A DNA stretch of 64,000 bases, taken from assembly GCF_001640805.2 (NCBI RefSeq), contig NC_066848.1, forward strand, positions 24,097,012 through 24,161,011, in the 5' to 3' direction. The notes under the pieces are model-generated. The model did no database searches. It had not been told where the DNA came from and saw only the letters and a program-made list of their open reading frames with translations. Of the stretch, positions 12,701-23,285 are shown in pieces. Both the position numbers and the translations under genes were made by a program. Each line of letters starts with the position of its first letter. Positions within the stretch are counted from its first letter, which is position 1. The DNA is from Lates calcarifer. Its lineage: Eukaryota > Chordata > Actinopteri > Centropomidae.

Positions 12701-13043
12701 TGGAGGGTATGTGGTGGGGGGAGTGTGTGAAGGGGTGTGGAGTGTGAGGTATGTGTGGAGGCATCATCATCATGCCCTCCCTCCCTCCACACCTACCCAA
12801 CCACCACTGATGTGATAAAAATTTCCCTTTGCTGCGCAACTTCATTTATTCTGTTGACATTCGCCTCTGATTAAAAACAATAAAAAAAAAAGAAAGAGAG
12901 ATGGTGTGGCCATGCCCTGAATAGCATATGCAAATCAAACCCTGGGCATCTATCTCATTGAGGCCAGAGGGACTGACTGACTGCCTGCTGCCCACCTGGC
13001 ACACTGGCACTGTCTTGACAATGTCAACACGCTTTAAAGGAAC
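12701..13043. other. Non-coding sequence with octamer motif
   Basis: GT/GGTG-rich from 12700 to 12765, then CCCTCC repeats at 12775-12790. An ATGCAAAT POU/octamer word lies at 12928-12935. It may be part of the preceding candidate element. No gene is seen. Confidence 0.5.
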
Positions 13044-13372
13044 ACATTTTTCTTGCTATTTCCGGCCTCTGTCTTTTCTCCTTTCTTCCTTTGTCCTTTG
13101 TTTCTGTTCTACTGTTTTTCCTCTGCTATCTCTCTTCTCTTCCCTCCTCCTCCTCCTCCTGTCTTCCTTTTTACCTTCTCCCCTCTCACCCACTGGGGAT
13201 TCACAGTGAGTATTGGCACTCATAAGCGCAACAATCAGCAAGGAAACGGGAAGAAGAAGCAGCAAAGGGGAAATAGAAGGATTTACAGATTTTTCCTGCT
13301 TTTCATAAAAATGAAGCAGTGGAATAAGGGAGGAGGAGGAGACGGAGAAAAGAGGAGAGAGGGCATCCATTT
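13044..13372. repeat. Facing pyrimidine and purine tracts (potential large hairpin)
   Basis: Positions 13070-13190 are strongly pyrimidine-biased on the plus strand, including (TCC)n at 13143-13160. Positions 13238-13370 are purine-biased, including (GGA)n at 13328-13342. The two halves are partly complementary, about 50 bp of mixed sequence apart. Open frames on both strands over this region are products of the biased composition and are not called as genes. Confidence 0.7.
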
Positions 13373-13743
13373 TTTATAAGGACTTACATGAGTTGTCAAA
13401 GTTCCCAACAACAAAAGCAGCATGGGAAAGGATAAATTGAAAATGGGGAGTGGAGAGACTCGTGCGGCCAGTATGAGCTGTATGTAGCTGTAAAAAGACG
13501 CTCTATGGAGGTAGTTGTGTTTAAAGTGTTACACCGGTCTTATTCACATGAAGCTGAAAGGCAAGCTCAGCTGGTGAGATGTATATGGGGTGGGCAGACT
13601 GAGAATGAAGGGGTGAAATTTGGGAGAAGGGGGCTGCATGGAACAAGGAAATGGGTTGAATGGTGGTTGATTCGAGGATGCCGCTGGGAGTATTAAACAC
13701 GCTAGTAAGACATCTGAAAGGGCTTGGAAGGAGTAGGTATATC

Positions 13744-13770
13744 TGTGTGTGTGTGTGTGTGTGTGTGTGT
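13744..13770. repeat. (TG)n microsatellite
   Basis: About 13 TG units, uninterrupted. Confidence 0.95.
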
Positions 13771-13878
13771 ACAGGACTGTGTTATATTTGACATAGTTCA
13801 TGTTAAAATACACAGTCCAGGGGTAAGGAAAGGTGTATTTTGATTGTCTGCAAGACAAGTATGTATGCTTGTGTGCTT

Positions 13879-13880
<2 letters not shown>

Positions 13881-13917
<37 letters not shown>

Positions 13918-13930
13918 CGTGTATGTGTGA
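13881..13930. repeat. (GT)n microsatellite with GC interruptions
   Basis: About 16 pure GT units, then GTGCGTGCGTGTATGTGTG. Confidence 0.95.
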
Positions 13931-14763
13931 GGCCTGGGGGCAGTGTAGGAGAGTTGATGCCTGGTCAAGTGGTCAAGGCCTCTGCAGAGTCAATTCTGCT
14001 CAGAGCCTCATCACTGCACTGTAACAAGGGAATGTATACTCATCTATTTATTTATCCATCTACAAACAACAATAAAATGTGGCACACATTGATGCTTACT
14101 GCAGCTCACCTACTTTTAAGTATTATACCAGTCCTATATCTGTGCCTCTCTCTATCTCTCGCTCTCTCTCTGTGTGTCCCTGTTTAAAGCACCACTGAGT
14201 GCTGGTCTATCATTAGAATAATTAATTGTTCAACCAAGAGGCGTATTCAGAGGGAGCCACTCGGGCAGAAGCAACAAGACAGCAGTTAGTGAAGAGGAGC
14301 AGGAGGAGGAGGGTGAAGTCGAGCATGAGGCTACAAAACACAAAACAGGTTTCCCTTTATAAACCCGAGCAGGCGTGAAAAAAGAAAAACAAATAAATGT
14401 GTGTGAGATGACTAAATTAATCAAACTCATCTTTTGACCTTTTGAACTGCCAAAGGGAAACTGCCTGGAGAAAAGACACAGATGTTGCAACAAAGGACCG
14501 TTTGCTCAGGTAGGATAAAAATGTCCAGAATTAGGAATGAAGATTTGCTGATCCTTATCAGGAAAAAAGTATATAATGGGATATAGTACAAGGAAAAGAA
14601 AATGCAATCTTCACTGTGAGTTTTTGGGAAACTACTCTCCACCACACAAACTGACATAGTAGGAGGTTGAAAGGTGTGAAATGCATAGTGATAGAATAAA
14701 CAGGAGTGGAATGCAAAATATCATAATGAAAAACATATGTAACCCACATCTGGGGGAACTGTA

Positions 14764-15166
14764 TACAGTGCATACAGAAAGTATTCACACCCCTTCACTT
14801 TTTTTCACATTTTGTTATGTTGCTAAAAAACAAAATAACATTCTCTCATCAGTCTGCACTCAATACCCCATAATGACAAAGTGAAAACAGAATAGACAGT
14901 TTTGCAAATTTATTAAAGAGGAAAAACTGCAATATCACATTGACAGTCTTTGCTAAGACACCTGACATGTAGCTCAGGTTCCTCCCATTTCTCTCATCTT
15001 TGAGATGTTTCTACACCTTGACAGTTGATTAGACCTTAGACAGGCACACACCTGTCTTTATATGCTATCACAGCTGACAATGATCAGCATATCAGATAAA
15101 AACCAATCCATGAGGTCAAAGAACTAAACAGAGAGAGAAGCAGATCTGGGGAAAGCTACAAAAAAT
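14764..15166 (+). mobile_element. Tc1-like transposon, 5' part
   Basis: Starts with the terminal repeat TACAGTGCATACAGAAAGTA, continues through TATTCACACCCCTTCACTTT and an AATACCCCATAATGACAAAG block, and reaches the start of a transposase-like region. There the words GAGGTCAAAGAACTAAAC and GATCTGGGGAAAGCTAC resemble codons for the SKEL and SG(E)GYRK parts of Tc1 transposases. It then stops abruptly with no right terminal repeat. Positions 14970-15022 are identical to 43736-43788. Confidence 0.82.
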
Positions 15167-15569
15167 AAATAATAATATATGATTATATTGTAGCACGCTA
15201 ATGTTTACCACTGATGATTGAAAACTAAAATTGGCAAGTCCAGCTTTCTTATGTTAAAGTTTGCTGGTTTGAAGACTATTTGTAAACAATTGTTACTTGG
15301 TGTGTAGAGAAGCTACCAACATCTTACTGTGAGCAAGTAGTAAGAGGGTGGTGCTGTTCTCTGCTGTAGTCCTCTGTGTTTAGGCTGAGAAAATATATAC
15401 ATATATTAACCATTTCAAGTTAAGCCTTAAATTACTTGAATGCATATTAAGCCACACGGCAGCCACATGGGCACTTATGTATGCATTACGAGAAAATGTA
15501 TTTGGTTATTTACATATTAAAACCACTTGGGGACAGCAATATAAACTATTAAGACAATATCTTACACAT
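15167..15569. other. AT-rich non-coding sequence
   Basis: No gene or repeat is recognised with confidence. TATATA-rich words occur near 15173-15190 and 15393-15405. Confidence 0.55.
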
Positions 15570-15870
15570 TAACACCTCATAAAGTTGATATAGTGAGCAT
15601 GTTAGCAAAAAGCTGCTTGTTTATATGATCATGTGGTGGTGTGTTTCTGGTAAGTGCAAATCAAGTGGTCACCTGCAAGTCACTGCCTTTATCTATCTGT
15701 TCTGTGTGTTGAGCAGGTGGTGTAGAGTGAGTTAATGAGAGCTTTTTGGTTGAAAACAGCAGAGCCCTGCCAGCCAGAAACAATGAGCTAAAAGAGACTG
15801 GAAAGGTCTATAGAATCAAGAGTTGGATTACATTTTTGGGGATTCATCACTCTGAGCAACCCCCTGGTGC
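15570..15870 (+). repeat. Dispersed repeat family A, diverged copy
   Basis: Shares AGTTGATATAGTGAGCATGT, TTAGCAAAAAGCTGCT and TTTTTGGTTGAAAACAGCAG with the copy at 4540-4991 in the same order. The remainder is too diverged to align by eye. Confidence 0.45.
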
Positions 15871-15947
15871 CACATAGAGTGACTGGTGGTTACATCAAAT
15901 GTGTTGACATATAATCCAGTACTCATGCAAATTCTGCACTCAAATAC

Positions 15948-16302
15948 CATCATTCATCCATTATCTATCTGTTAAGGGTCACAGGGGGGCAGGAGCCTAT
16001 CTGAGCTGACACTGGGCAAGAGGAGGGGTACACCCTGGACAGGTCGCCAGTCCATCACAGGGCAAACACATATACAGCAGACAAACAACCCTTCACACTC
16101 ACATTCACACCTATGGGCAATTTAGAGCCACCAGTTAACCTGCATGTCTTTGGACTGTGGGAGGAAGCTGGAGTACCCATTGAGAACCCACACAGGTACA
16201 GGGAGAACATACAAACTCCATGCAGAAAAGCCTCTGGACTCAAATCTGGAACCTTCTTGCTGTGAGGCAACAGTGCTACCCACTGCACCACCATGCCGCC
16301 CC
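15948..16302 (-). mobile_element. tRNA-derived SINE, full length with target duplications
   Basis: This is one of the two most complete SINE copies. On the minus strand it begins GGGCGGCATGGTGGTGCAG, has a degenerate B-box, then the GGAGTTTG..TGTTCTCCCTGTACC block, CTTCCTCCCACAGTCC, GGTTAACTGGTGGCTCTAA, TGATGGACTGGCGACCTGTC and a GATAATGGATGAATG tail. An 11-bp direct repeat CACTCAAATAC flanks it at 15937-15947 and 16303-16313, overlapping the element edge by about one base, as expected for target-primed insertion. Confidence 0.92.
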
Positions 16303-16313
16303 CACTCAAATAC

Positions 16314-17689
16314 TCTTCTACTAAAATACAGACATATGTCCTCATTGTTAGTTCATAAAACTTTGTGACAGATTGCACTCTATATGGCTTTAACATCAAC
16401 ATATAATCTGAGCTGAACACTCCCCAAACTCTCCTATAAACTGTCCATCCTCATTTATTTAGCATTTTTATCATTCACATTATTTCCTACAGCCCACTGC
16501 TGCCAATCCACAGCTCCCTTTTTCAGTGATTTGCTCTTTAAACCTTCCATTCAGGACTTGAAATTAACTCTAACATTTACATTTTCTCTGCAACTGGGAG
16601 GTCTGTCAATCTCAAAGTCGCTTTGGCAATAATCCAACCTGTGCTCTGCCTTCTCTCTCTGTTCACTCCATACTTTCCATCTACCCTTTGTGTTCCCTCA
16701 CCAACCTATGGCCTTTCTAACTCTCAGCTCCAGAATAACATTTATCTAACAATATAAAAATAAGATACAGTGTATAGTATATACACTTAAGGATACATAT
16801 GGATCTCATGTAATTATCCATAGTTTGCCAACATTAAACTGATAAGACAAAAATCATAGGTAAGATAAGATAATGGTCTGAGACAGTCTGACTTACTCCC
16901 AGTGTGACAGCATTTTTAAAGATGCAAGTTGTTGGGAGAGATATCTATTACTTTGCCTTGGACACTATCTAAAAGGTGGTGGTAATGTCATAATCTTTTA
17001 TATTCTGTCTATCTCCACTCTGATAATGTCAGTTCAGTTTCCAACCTGACTAATCAAAGAGAGGGTGATTGAGGTTTACACAGAGCTCACTTTGTTGCTG
17101 GGCATACTGCATGAAGACTGGTGAAATGTGCCACAGCTGTACTGGTTTGTATCAATGATACTCTGTGTCACAGACTAATATCTTGTTTCACACACACATA
17201 AACAACATAAACTGACATTCAGTGGGTTTGAAGAGAGACAGTCATAAAAGGTAACATGGTGAAATAAAAAATACACTCAATAAAAAAAAAATAAATAAAT
17301 AAAAAAAGGGGGGGGGGGGTGGGTTTGACGTCGATGAATCAAACAGCCTGGTGCATGAGAGGGCTAAATACTGTTCACAAGGAACAGACAATTTTCACCA
17401 GGTTCACCTTGAGGAATGGTGTACGGTCTTTATGTGTTGGTTGTGATCTTTCATTTTTCTGGTGGACAGGATATATATATTGCAATGAAGTAGACCAAAT
17501 CATACTTTTAAATTTATTATTTTATCAAAAGATATATTCCCCAAATATGTGGTAATCCAGTGTTGGGCTATTTCAGATAAGTAAAAGCTTTTTTTATCTA
17601 CTGCTGTCAGGATGAAGTCATTACAATACATCCCCAGTGCACCATGATTATCTGCATTAAATTTCACTGCAGTCTATCCAATAGTTGAG
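16314..17689. other. Non-coding sequence with A-rich and G-run tract
   Basis: No gene is recognised. At 17281-17308 an A-rich AAATAAATAAAT tract runs straight into a G-run of about 12 (17308-17319). Around 17568 the words CCAGTGTTGGGC resemble the edge of a common fish repeat, but too little follows to annotate it. Confidence 0.6.
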
Positions 17690-18362
17690 CTATATCAGTC
17701 TTAACCAAAGAGGTGAACCGACAGACCGTCTGACATTTCCATCCCTAGAACCACGCATGGCTAGAGACAGAGACACTTGGGAGGACAGTCCAGAAACTGG
17801 ACAGGAGCTGGTTGGGCTGAGGTTGGTCTGGATGCTGGACAGACAGAAGGGTGTCAGTGAAGGTAGGATCCCTTCAGAGGCTGCTCTGGAGGCAGAGCAG
17901 GGTACTGAGGTTCTGAGGAAGCAGCCAGTGACAGATGACTGGTTCTGGTTGACAGGTGAAGCTGAGAACCAGATGAAATTGAGGCTGGCAACTGTAGCAT
18001 CAGGCAGGTAGCCAGATAATCCGGCTGATCGTCGTCAGCTGAAGCAATGGCCAACTGATGGTCTGGGAAGGTTTGGCAGTGTGTCAGTAGGGACTGTTGA
18101 CTGAAAACCTGGCAGGATGTCGACAGGGGCAGCCAACTGGAGATCGGGAGCAGAGGTTGGCTGTACCACTGCCTGGGAACCAGGAGCAGGTACCAGACTT
18201 GATGTCGGCCGGCTCAGGAACTCAGGGACTCCTGAACATCAGCTGACTCAGGAAAAGGCTTGAGGTCAGCAAGCTCAAGAACAGGCTAAGGAACAGACAA
18301 GACATTAGGTGGGATGGCTGACTTAGGAACAACCACCTCAGGAACAGGCCAGACCTCAGCCA
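17690..18362. repeat. Unclassified GC-richer patch with degenerate ~30-bp repeats
   Basis: This is GC-richer than its surroundings. From 18205 to 18362 a degenerate unit close to GCTGACTCAGGAACAGGC, then GAGGTCAGC, recurs about five times with substitutions. The upstream part (17690-18200) is rich in CTGG/CAGG words and may be an older part of the same array or a piece of a retroelement. No protein similarity is recognised in the short open frames on either strand. Confidence 0.45.
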
Positions 18363-18737
18363 GTTGCTCATAAAAGTTTTACACATATTGAAAACCCAAA
18401 TTAAAAGAAGACACATAGAGAAAAGAAGCCTCATGTCTTCCACTACATCAGTGCCAAATTTGTTCCCAATATGAAATCTACTCTCATTTTGAAAATGAGG
18501 TTGGACAGATGTAAACAGGCCACAGTAAAGTGCTTTAAATCACCTCATCTGTATCACACAGAGCAGGGGGAGGAGGGCTGGTTGGTGGGGGTTAAGGGGT
18601 GCTGTGGATTGGTGGGAGGGGGTACTCATCCTTTCTTATCTGCCATGTTGCCCAATCGATAACTAGGACATCTAGATAAGGCCTTTCAAGCCTTTGCGCA
18701 GTTATCGCACTGAACCACTGAAGCACGCATGCACACA

Positions 18738-18771
<34 letters not shown>

Positions 18772-19483
18772 GAGCAAAGAATACTGTACTTGCATATGGT
18801 GTGCTTAAGTTGTGTGTTTTGAGTACATTTTCACACACTTTCACACATTTTTTTTTTCTCTATCCCACAATCTTTTGCCTCTTAATAAACCCTCCCAGCA
18901 GTCCACAGGTCTAGATACTCATTTCTGATAGATCTCAGAGTAGCAATTGCTGCAACTCCTCCTGCCCTGCCCATCACTTTGCCATGAAATTCATTGGTAA
19001 GCTGTGGCATTTTACGCTTGATTGGCCAGTGACTATTTCCTCTAGTGGAAGGCACATCTGCTTTCTCCATCCAGACTCCAGCCATTAGGGTCCCATAAGG
19101 CAGTGTTAAATTAGGGAACACTGCGGCTTTATACAATGTTATGAACCAGCTATAATCTGGCTGTGATGTGACCCTGAGACCCTGTAGAAAAAGAGAGACA
19201 GAGGGTTGGGTGCAGAATGTGAATGAATTTGTATATTTCTCTTTATTTCTGTTTATAGGAATGGAGATTATTGACTATATTTCTACTTGCATACTGTACA
19301 GTGACATTTTTAATCTCATTTTGATGGTGCCAAGCCAATATCTAGGGGTGCTTTTTGATCTTATTCTGACATTCAGAGCAGCTCTTACTCTTTTCTCTTA
19401 CTAACTCCTTAGCACTCTTTTCTGTTTTCCCTTCTTTGTATTATCAGTGCACTTTCTCTGCATTTCTACACCAATGTGTATAA
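18363..19483. other. Non-coding sequence
   Basis: Contains a (CA)n tract (separate entry), a T-run at 18849-18857 and G-rich GGTGGGGGT words near 18581-18622. No gene is seen. Confidence 0.6.
18731..18772. repeat. (CA)n microsatellite
   Basis: About 20 CA units with one AT interruption. Confidence 0.95.
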
Positions 19484-19507
19484 GTGTGTGTGTGTGTGTG
19501 TGTGTGA
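19484..19507. repeat. (GT)n microsatellite
   Basis: About 12 GT units, uninterrupted. Confidence 0.95.
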
Positions 19508-19930
19508 GCAGCAGGATGACTGGCCAAGGTCTTTGAACACTAAGACCTGGATGAAGGATTGAAAGGCCTCTTGAAGCCCCCTGGAAGCCCCTTCAGCCAG
19601 CGCTGACACCCTCCGGGGGCTGAGGAGCTAGGGAGGGGAGATCAAAACCGGAGAGAGGAGGCCAAGAGGTCGACGCGAAGCGAAAGATCTGGGGAGCATC
19701 TATAGTCCAAGGAAGTATCTGTGGTTTCTGCAGAATTTCTAAAAGGGTCAGCAAAGTGAGCAAAAAAGGCATCAAAACCAGGAGGAGTGCTGTATGCTGC
19801 TGTGAAATGCCAGCTACTCCAGAAGAAGAACGGACTGAAACGTTGCCCTGAGGGGCTATGCCAGGCTCAATGGCACCCAAACCCTGTGATGATGGGGATG
19901 CTCTGAAAGATATCACGCTTGAAATGTTTG
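19508..19930. other. GC-richer, CpG-containing unclassified patch
   Basis: Lies directly after a GT microsatellite. It contains a CpG-dense stretch (GTCGACGCGAAGCGAAAG at 19670-19687) that is unusual for this AT-rich, CpG-poor neighbourhood. An open frame of 107 codons crosses it on the minus strand (19593-19916) without any recognisable domain. It could be a young insertion that has not lost its CpGs, a fragment of a processed transcript, or chance. I do not call a gene. Confidence 0.3.
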
Positions 19931-21560
19931 TTTGAACTTTGGGTCATTGCAAACAACACTGAAAAATCACATTTGATTGAGTTCATTTCTGCTTTGAAGC
20001 CATGTTTAAGTCATAGTGTGGGTTCATGCTGTGGTTTGGCGTGAGTATTCATTAATGCTTTTCATGGTTGCTATGCAAGGTGTAATGATTAAGTGAAGAT
20101 GAGGTATCACTCTGTCCCTTTCATTTTCCTTGGCCTCTACTTAAAGTATTTTGTTAAAGCACAAACTGTTTAAAAGCCTCTTTCAATTGCCTCCCACTCG
20201 CTACTTTACAATTCAACGAGAAACAATTAAACAAGTGAGTAGCCTTAGCCATGACACAGAAACAATGAAGCAATGTGATGGCAATCAATAGCAAGTCTGC
20301 GATTCACCATTCGAGGTCAGTGAACTTAGAAGCACACTGTGTAGGCTAATGGTCACTGAATGCTGGTCTGAATGAATCCCTGGCTGAATCCTCTGGTAAT
20401 AATCTTTAATTCCTGCATCACCATTTTCAACAATTAGTTTGCCCTCGCTCCTTCCATCACTGGCCAAAAAAAGGCACCTGGGGCAGACAGGAAAGAAAAA
20501 CAAAACAGAATCAAGAGAGCATTTCTCATTTAATTGTTCTTCCATTATTTCAGCAAACAGATGCAGAGTTTGATAAATATTTTGTCTGTAATCAGTGGAC
20601 TTGCTTAGAGTCTCTGAATTTTGCTCATCTGTCTTTATCTCTTCTAACCTTCATCAGTCCAGTGTAGAGCAGCTGAAGACACATATGGGCATTGATTTTC
20701 GCCCAGAGCCATGTGGGCTGAACTCAAAGAGAGCTTGTCAGAGGAGTCAGAGAGAGGGGAGAGTGAGAGAGTGAAAGAAAGTAAGAAAGAAAGACAGAAA
20801 GGAGGACGGAAACCTCACCAAACGAGCATCTGACAAAAACAAGGTGCCAGCCTGACCGGACTCACCACCTCCGACATGTGGAAAGTAAGAGAAAAAAGAC
20901 CCTAAGACAACAGCCAAACAAGAGGAAGGAGGCAAAAATAACAAAAGAAAAGAGGCTTTCATTTCCCCACTTTGTGTTTGCCGTCTCTACATTTTCAACA
21001 AAGAAATTAATGCCCATTTTGAGTGTGTCCGTTGGGCCACAATCTGTCAGCGTGCTTTGATGTGCTCATTGCAGCCTCCTCTGAAGTCCTGTACGCCAAG
21101 TTCCTCTAACAAAGGGAATAAAATAGGAGCATAAAGAAAGACGAGAGAGAGGCCTGTTTTTGTATTTGGCATAGCACTACTTGTATTCCTAGCGGACATT
21201 CTGCCTTCAGCTCTCGTTCCTCGTGCTCTCGTTCCACTCTCTGTCTCTCCCTCTTCCTCCTCTCCTGCGCCAGTTCCTGTTTGAAGGTAAGTACTTGGAG
21301 AAAGCTAATGATCAAGCAGGTAAATCTCATTTTCATTTGATGTTTATTTATGTCTTTTCTCTGTCCCCGCAGCATTCTACACACCTCACACAGGTTTGTT
21401 CTTTCTTCTGCTTTAAGTGCCAAAACGTACCTCTGTCAAACTTCTTAAAAGGTGTGAATACTAATACAAAGACAAAACACTTAGTATAAACACTACTTTC
21501 AAAACTATATGTTTTGATCATATGGAGGCAGCGTAAAAATCTGTAAACTCAATATTTTCA
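19931..21560. other. Non-coding sequence with splice-like signals
   Basis: A purine-rich tract lies at 20745-20812. A long pyrimidine tract ends in CAG at 21273 and is followed 13 bp later by GTAAGTAC (see findings). No recognisable protein is encoded. Confidence 0.55.
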
Positions 21561-21971
21561 GTTGCCCTTCTGGAAAGTTCTCCCATCTTCACACAGGATC
21601 TCTGGAGCTCAGTGAGAGTGACCATAGGGCTCTTGATAACCTCTCTCACCATTCTCTCTCCCCTGATTGCTCAGTTTGGTCTTGCAGCCAGCTCTATGAG
21701 AAATCCTGGGTGTTTCAAACTCATTCTATGTAAGAATTATGAGGGCCACTATACTATACTGGACACTTTACTTGCATTGTCAGTTGTAAGACCTTATGTA
21801 GACACAGGCGTGTGCCTTTTCAAACCATGTCAGTTTTGGCTCTGTTATTATGGGGTAATGATTGTAGATTGATAAAGGCAAAAAGGAATTTTATTAATTT
21901 TAGCATAAAGCTGCAACTTAACAAAATGTTAAAAAAGTGAAGGGGTCTGAATACTTTCTGGATGCACTGTA
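21561..21971 (-). mobile_element. Tc1-like transposon, 5' part, inverted
   Basis: The right edge reads TACTTTCTGGATGCACTGTA, the reverse complement of the terminal repeat at 14764. The left part (CTTCTGGAAAGTTCTCCC, GATCTCTGGAGCTCAGTGAG, GATTGCTCAGTTTGG) is antisense to the N-terminal, DNA-binding part of a Tc1-type transposase as I recall the family. The left terminal repeat and the catalytic part are missing, and the frame is broken. It belongs to the same broad family as the copies at 14764 and 43516. Confidence 0.82.
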
Positions 21972-23240
21972 GATTAATGACAGATTCTTATCAGCTGTGT
22001 AATCCAGCTGCTGGTAGCTTATGCTGTGCACTGCACACAGGAAACATGACTGTAGAATGTCAATATGTCCAAAAATGTGAATTCAACATAAAAAAACAAT
22101 CATCATCTACCCATGGCAGTATATTTGAGCTGCTGAATTCACACTTGAAACTCTGCATATACTGCACTTGAGCTATGGATCTATACTACTTTTGAAAGGG
22201 CATAAAAGTAGTGATAATATGATTGGCCATGATTGTCAAAACCTCTGACATGCTCACTTATACATATTCTTTCTGGTCCCACCATGTATCTAAGTGCACC
22301 AGGAGGTGCATAAAGCAGGCCACTAGAATAGTGTACTTCGCAAAAAAGATAAACTTGACTATAATCTGTGGTTAACCACCAAGTTCATAAAGATAGATTC
22401 CTTTATCATTTATTGGGGATTATTATTTTCTCAAAACAAGGGAACATATCTACCAGTACAGTAATAGCGTGTCATGTCAGTATGTATTTCTAATGCTAAT
22501 CAACTTGTTTCAATTGTAGATGAAAATTCATTCTTGATATTCAAACAGCAGCTTGAGGGAAAAGAAATGATTCAAAGTCTCCTTACTGGCTGGAACTTAC
22601 TAGAACTCAAATTTATTTAAAATATTTTTTATAATCAAGTTACCTTCTTTTCTGTAGCAGTGACAGTGTCTTTCTATTTTAAGATGTATACCAATTTATA
22701 GAAAACTTTGAGTACATTTATTGATTAGTTGAAATATTCTCACTGCACCAGCAGGTCTCTTGTTCTCTTTTTATGCTAATTCCCAATGATCCTCCACACA
22801 GTACTTATTCAGAATAGAATTAATACATGCAGACGTTGGCACTTGATAAAATACTGGATCTGAGTTCAACATCCCTACATAAGGTGTTTGCGATTGAAAT
22901 GGTACACTGCAGGTCTACTTCTGCACAGCTAGATTTTTCTTGTCTGAAATCAATCACCGCCCTCAATCTGAGAGACACACACACATATCCCTTGTTTCAC
23001 ATCAAAGGCGTGTCTGTGTTTTCTATGTTGTGTAAGCCTGTTCTTATTCTGTACACTTGACCTTCTGGCACCAAGGCCCAGTTATGGCTGATAGAGACAA
23101 CAAAGAAAGAGTGATCTCTGTCTCCCAGATCATTACGCAACCAATGCTGGGGAAGGCACGGTACAGAAATAGCCAAAGGGCAAGGTGGACGGCCCATCGT
23201 CAGGTTTCATCTTTCACACAGCCTGTACACCTGCATGCTG
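21972..23240. other. Non-coding sequence
   Basis: AT-rich throughout. No gene, RNA or repeat is recognised. Confidence 0.6.
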
Positions 23241-23285
23241 ACACACACACATGCACAGACGCACACACACACACACACACACACA
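23241..23285. repeat. (CA)n microsatellite
   Basis: Interrupted at ATGCACAGACG, then about 12 pure CA units. Confidence 0.93.

Larger units (their letters stand above)
13373..14763. other. Non-coding sequence with GT microsatellites
   Basis: Apart from the two GT tracts annotated separately, it holds CTCTCT repeats at 14147-14172 and unremarkable sequence. No gene is seen. Confidence 0.6.

Noticed and set aside
13056..13379. Overlapping 100+ codon frames on both strands
   Set aside because: Low-complexity products of pyrimidine and purine tracts.
13840..14187. 115-codon plus-strand frame starting with Cys-Val repeats
   Set aside because: The first third is translated (GT)n microsatellite; the rest has no recognisable domain.
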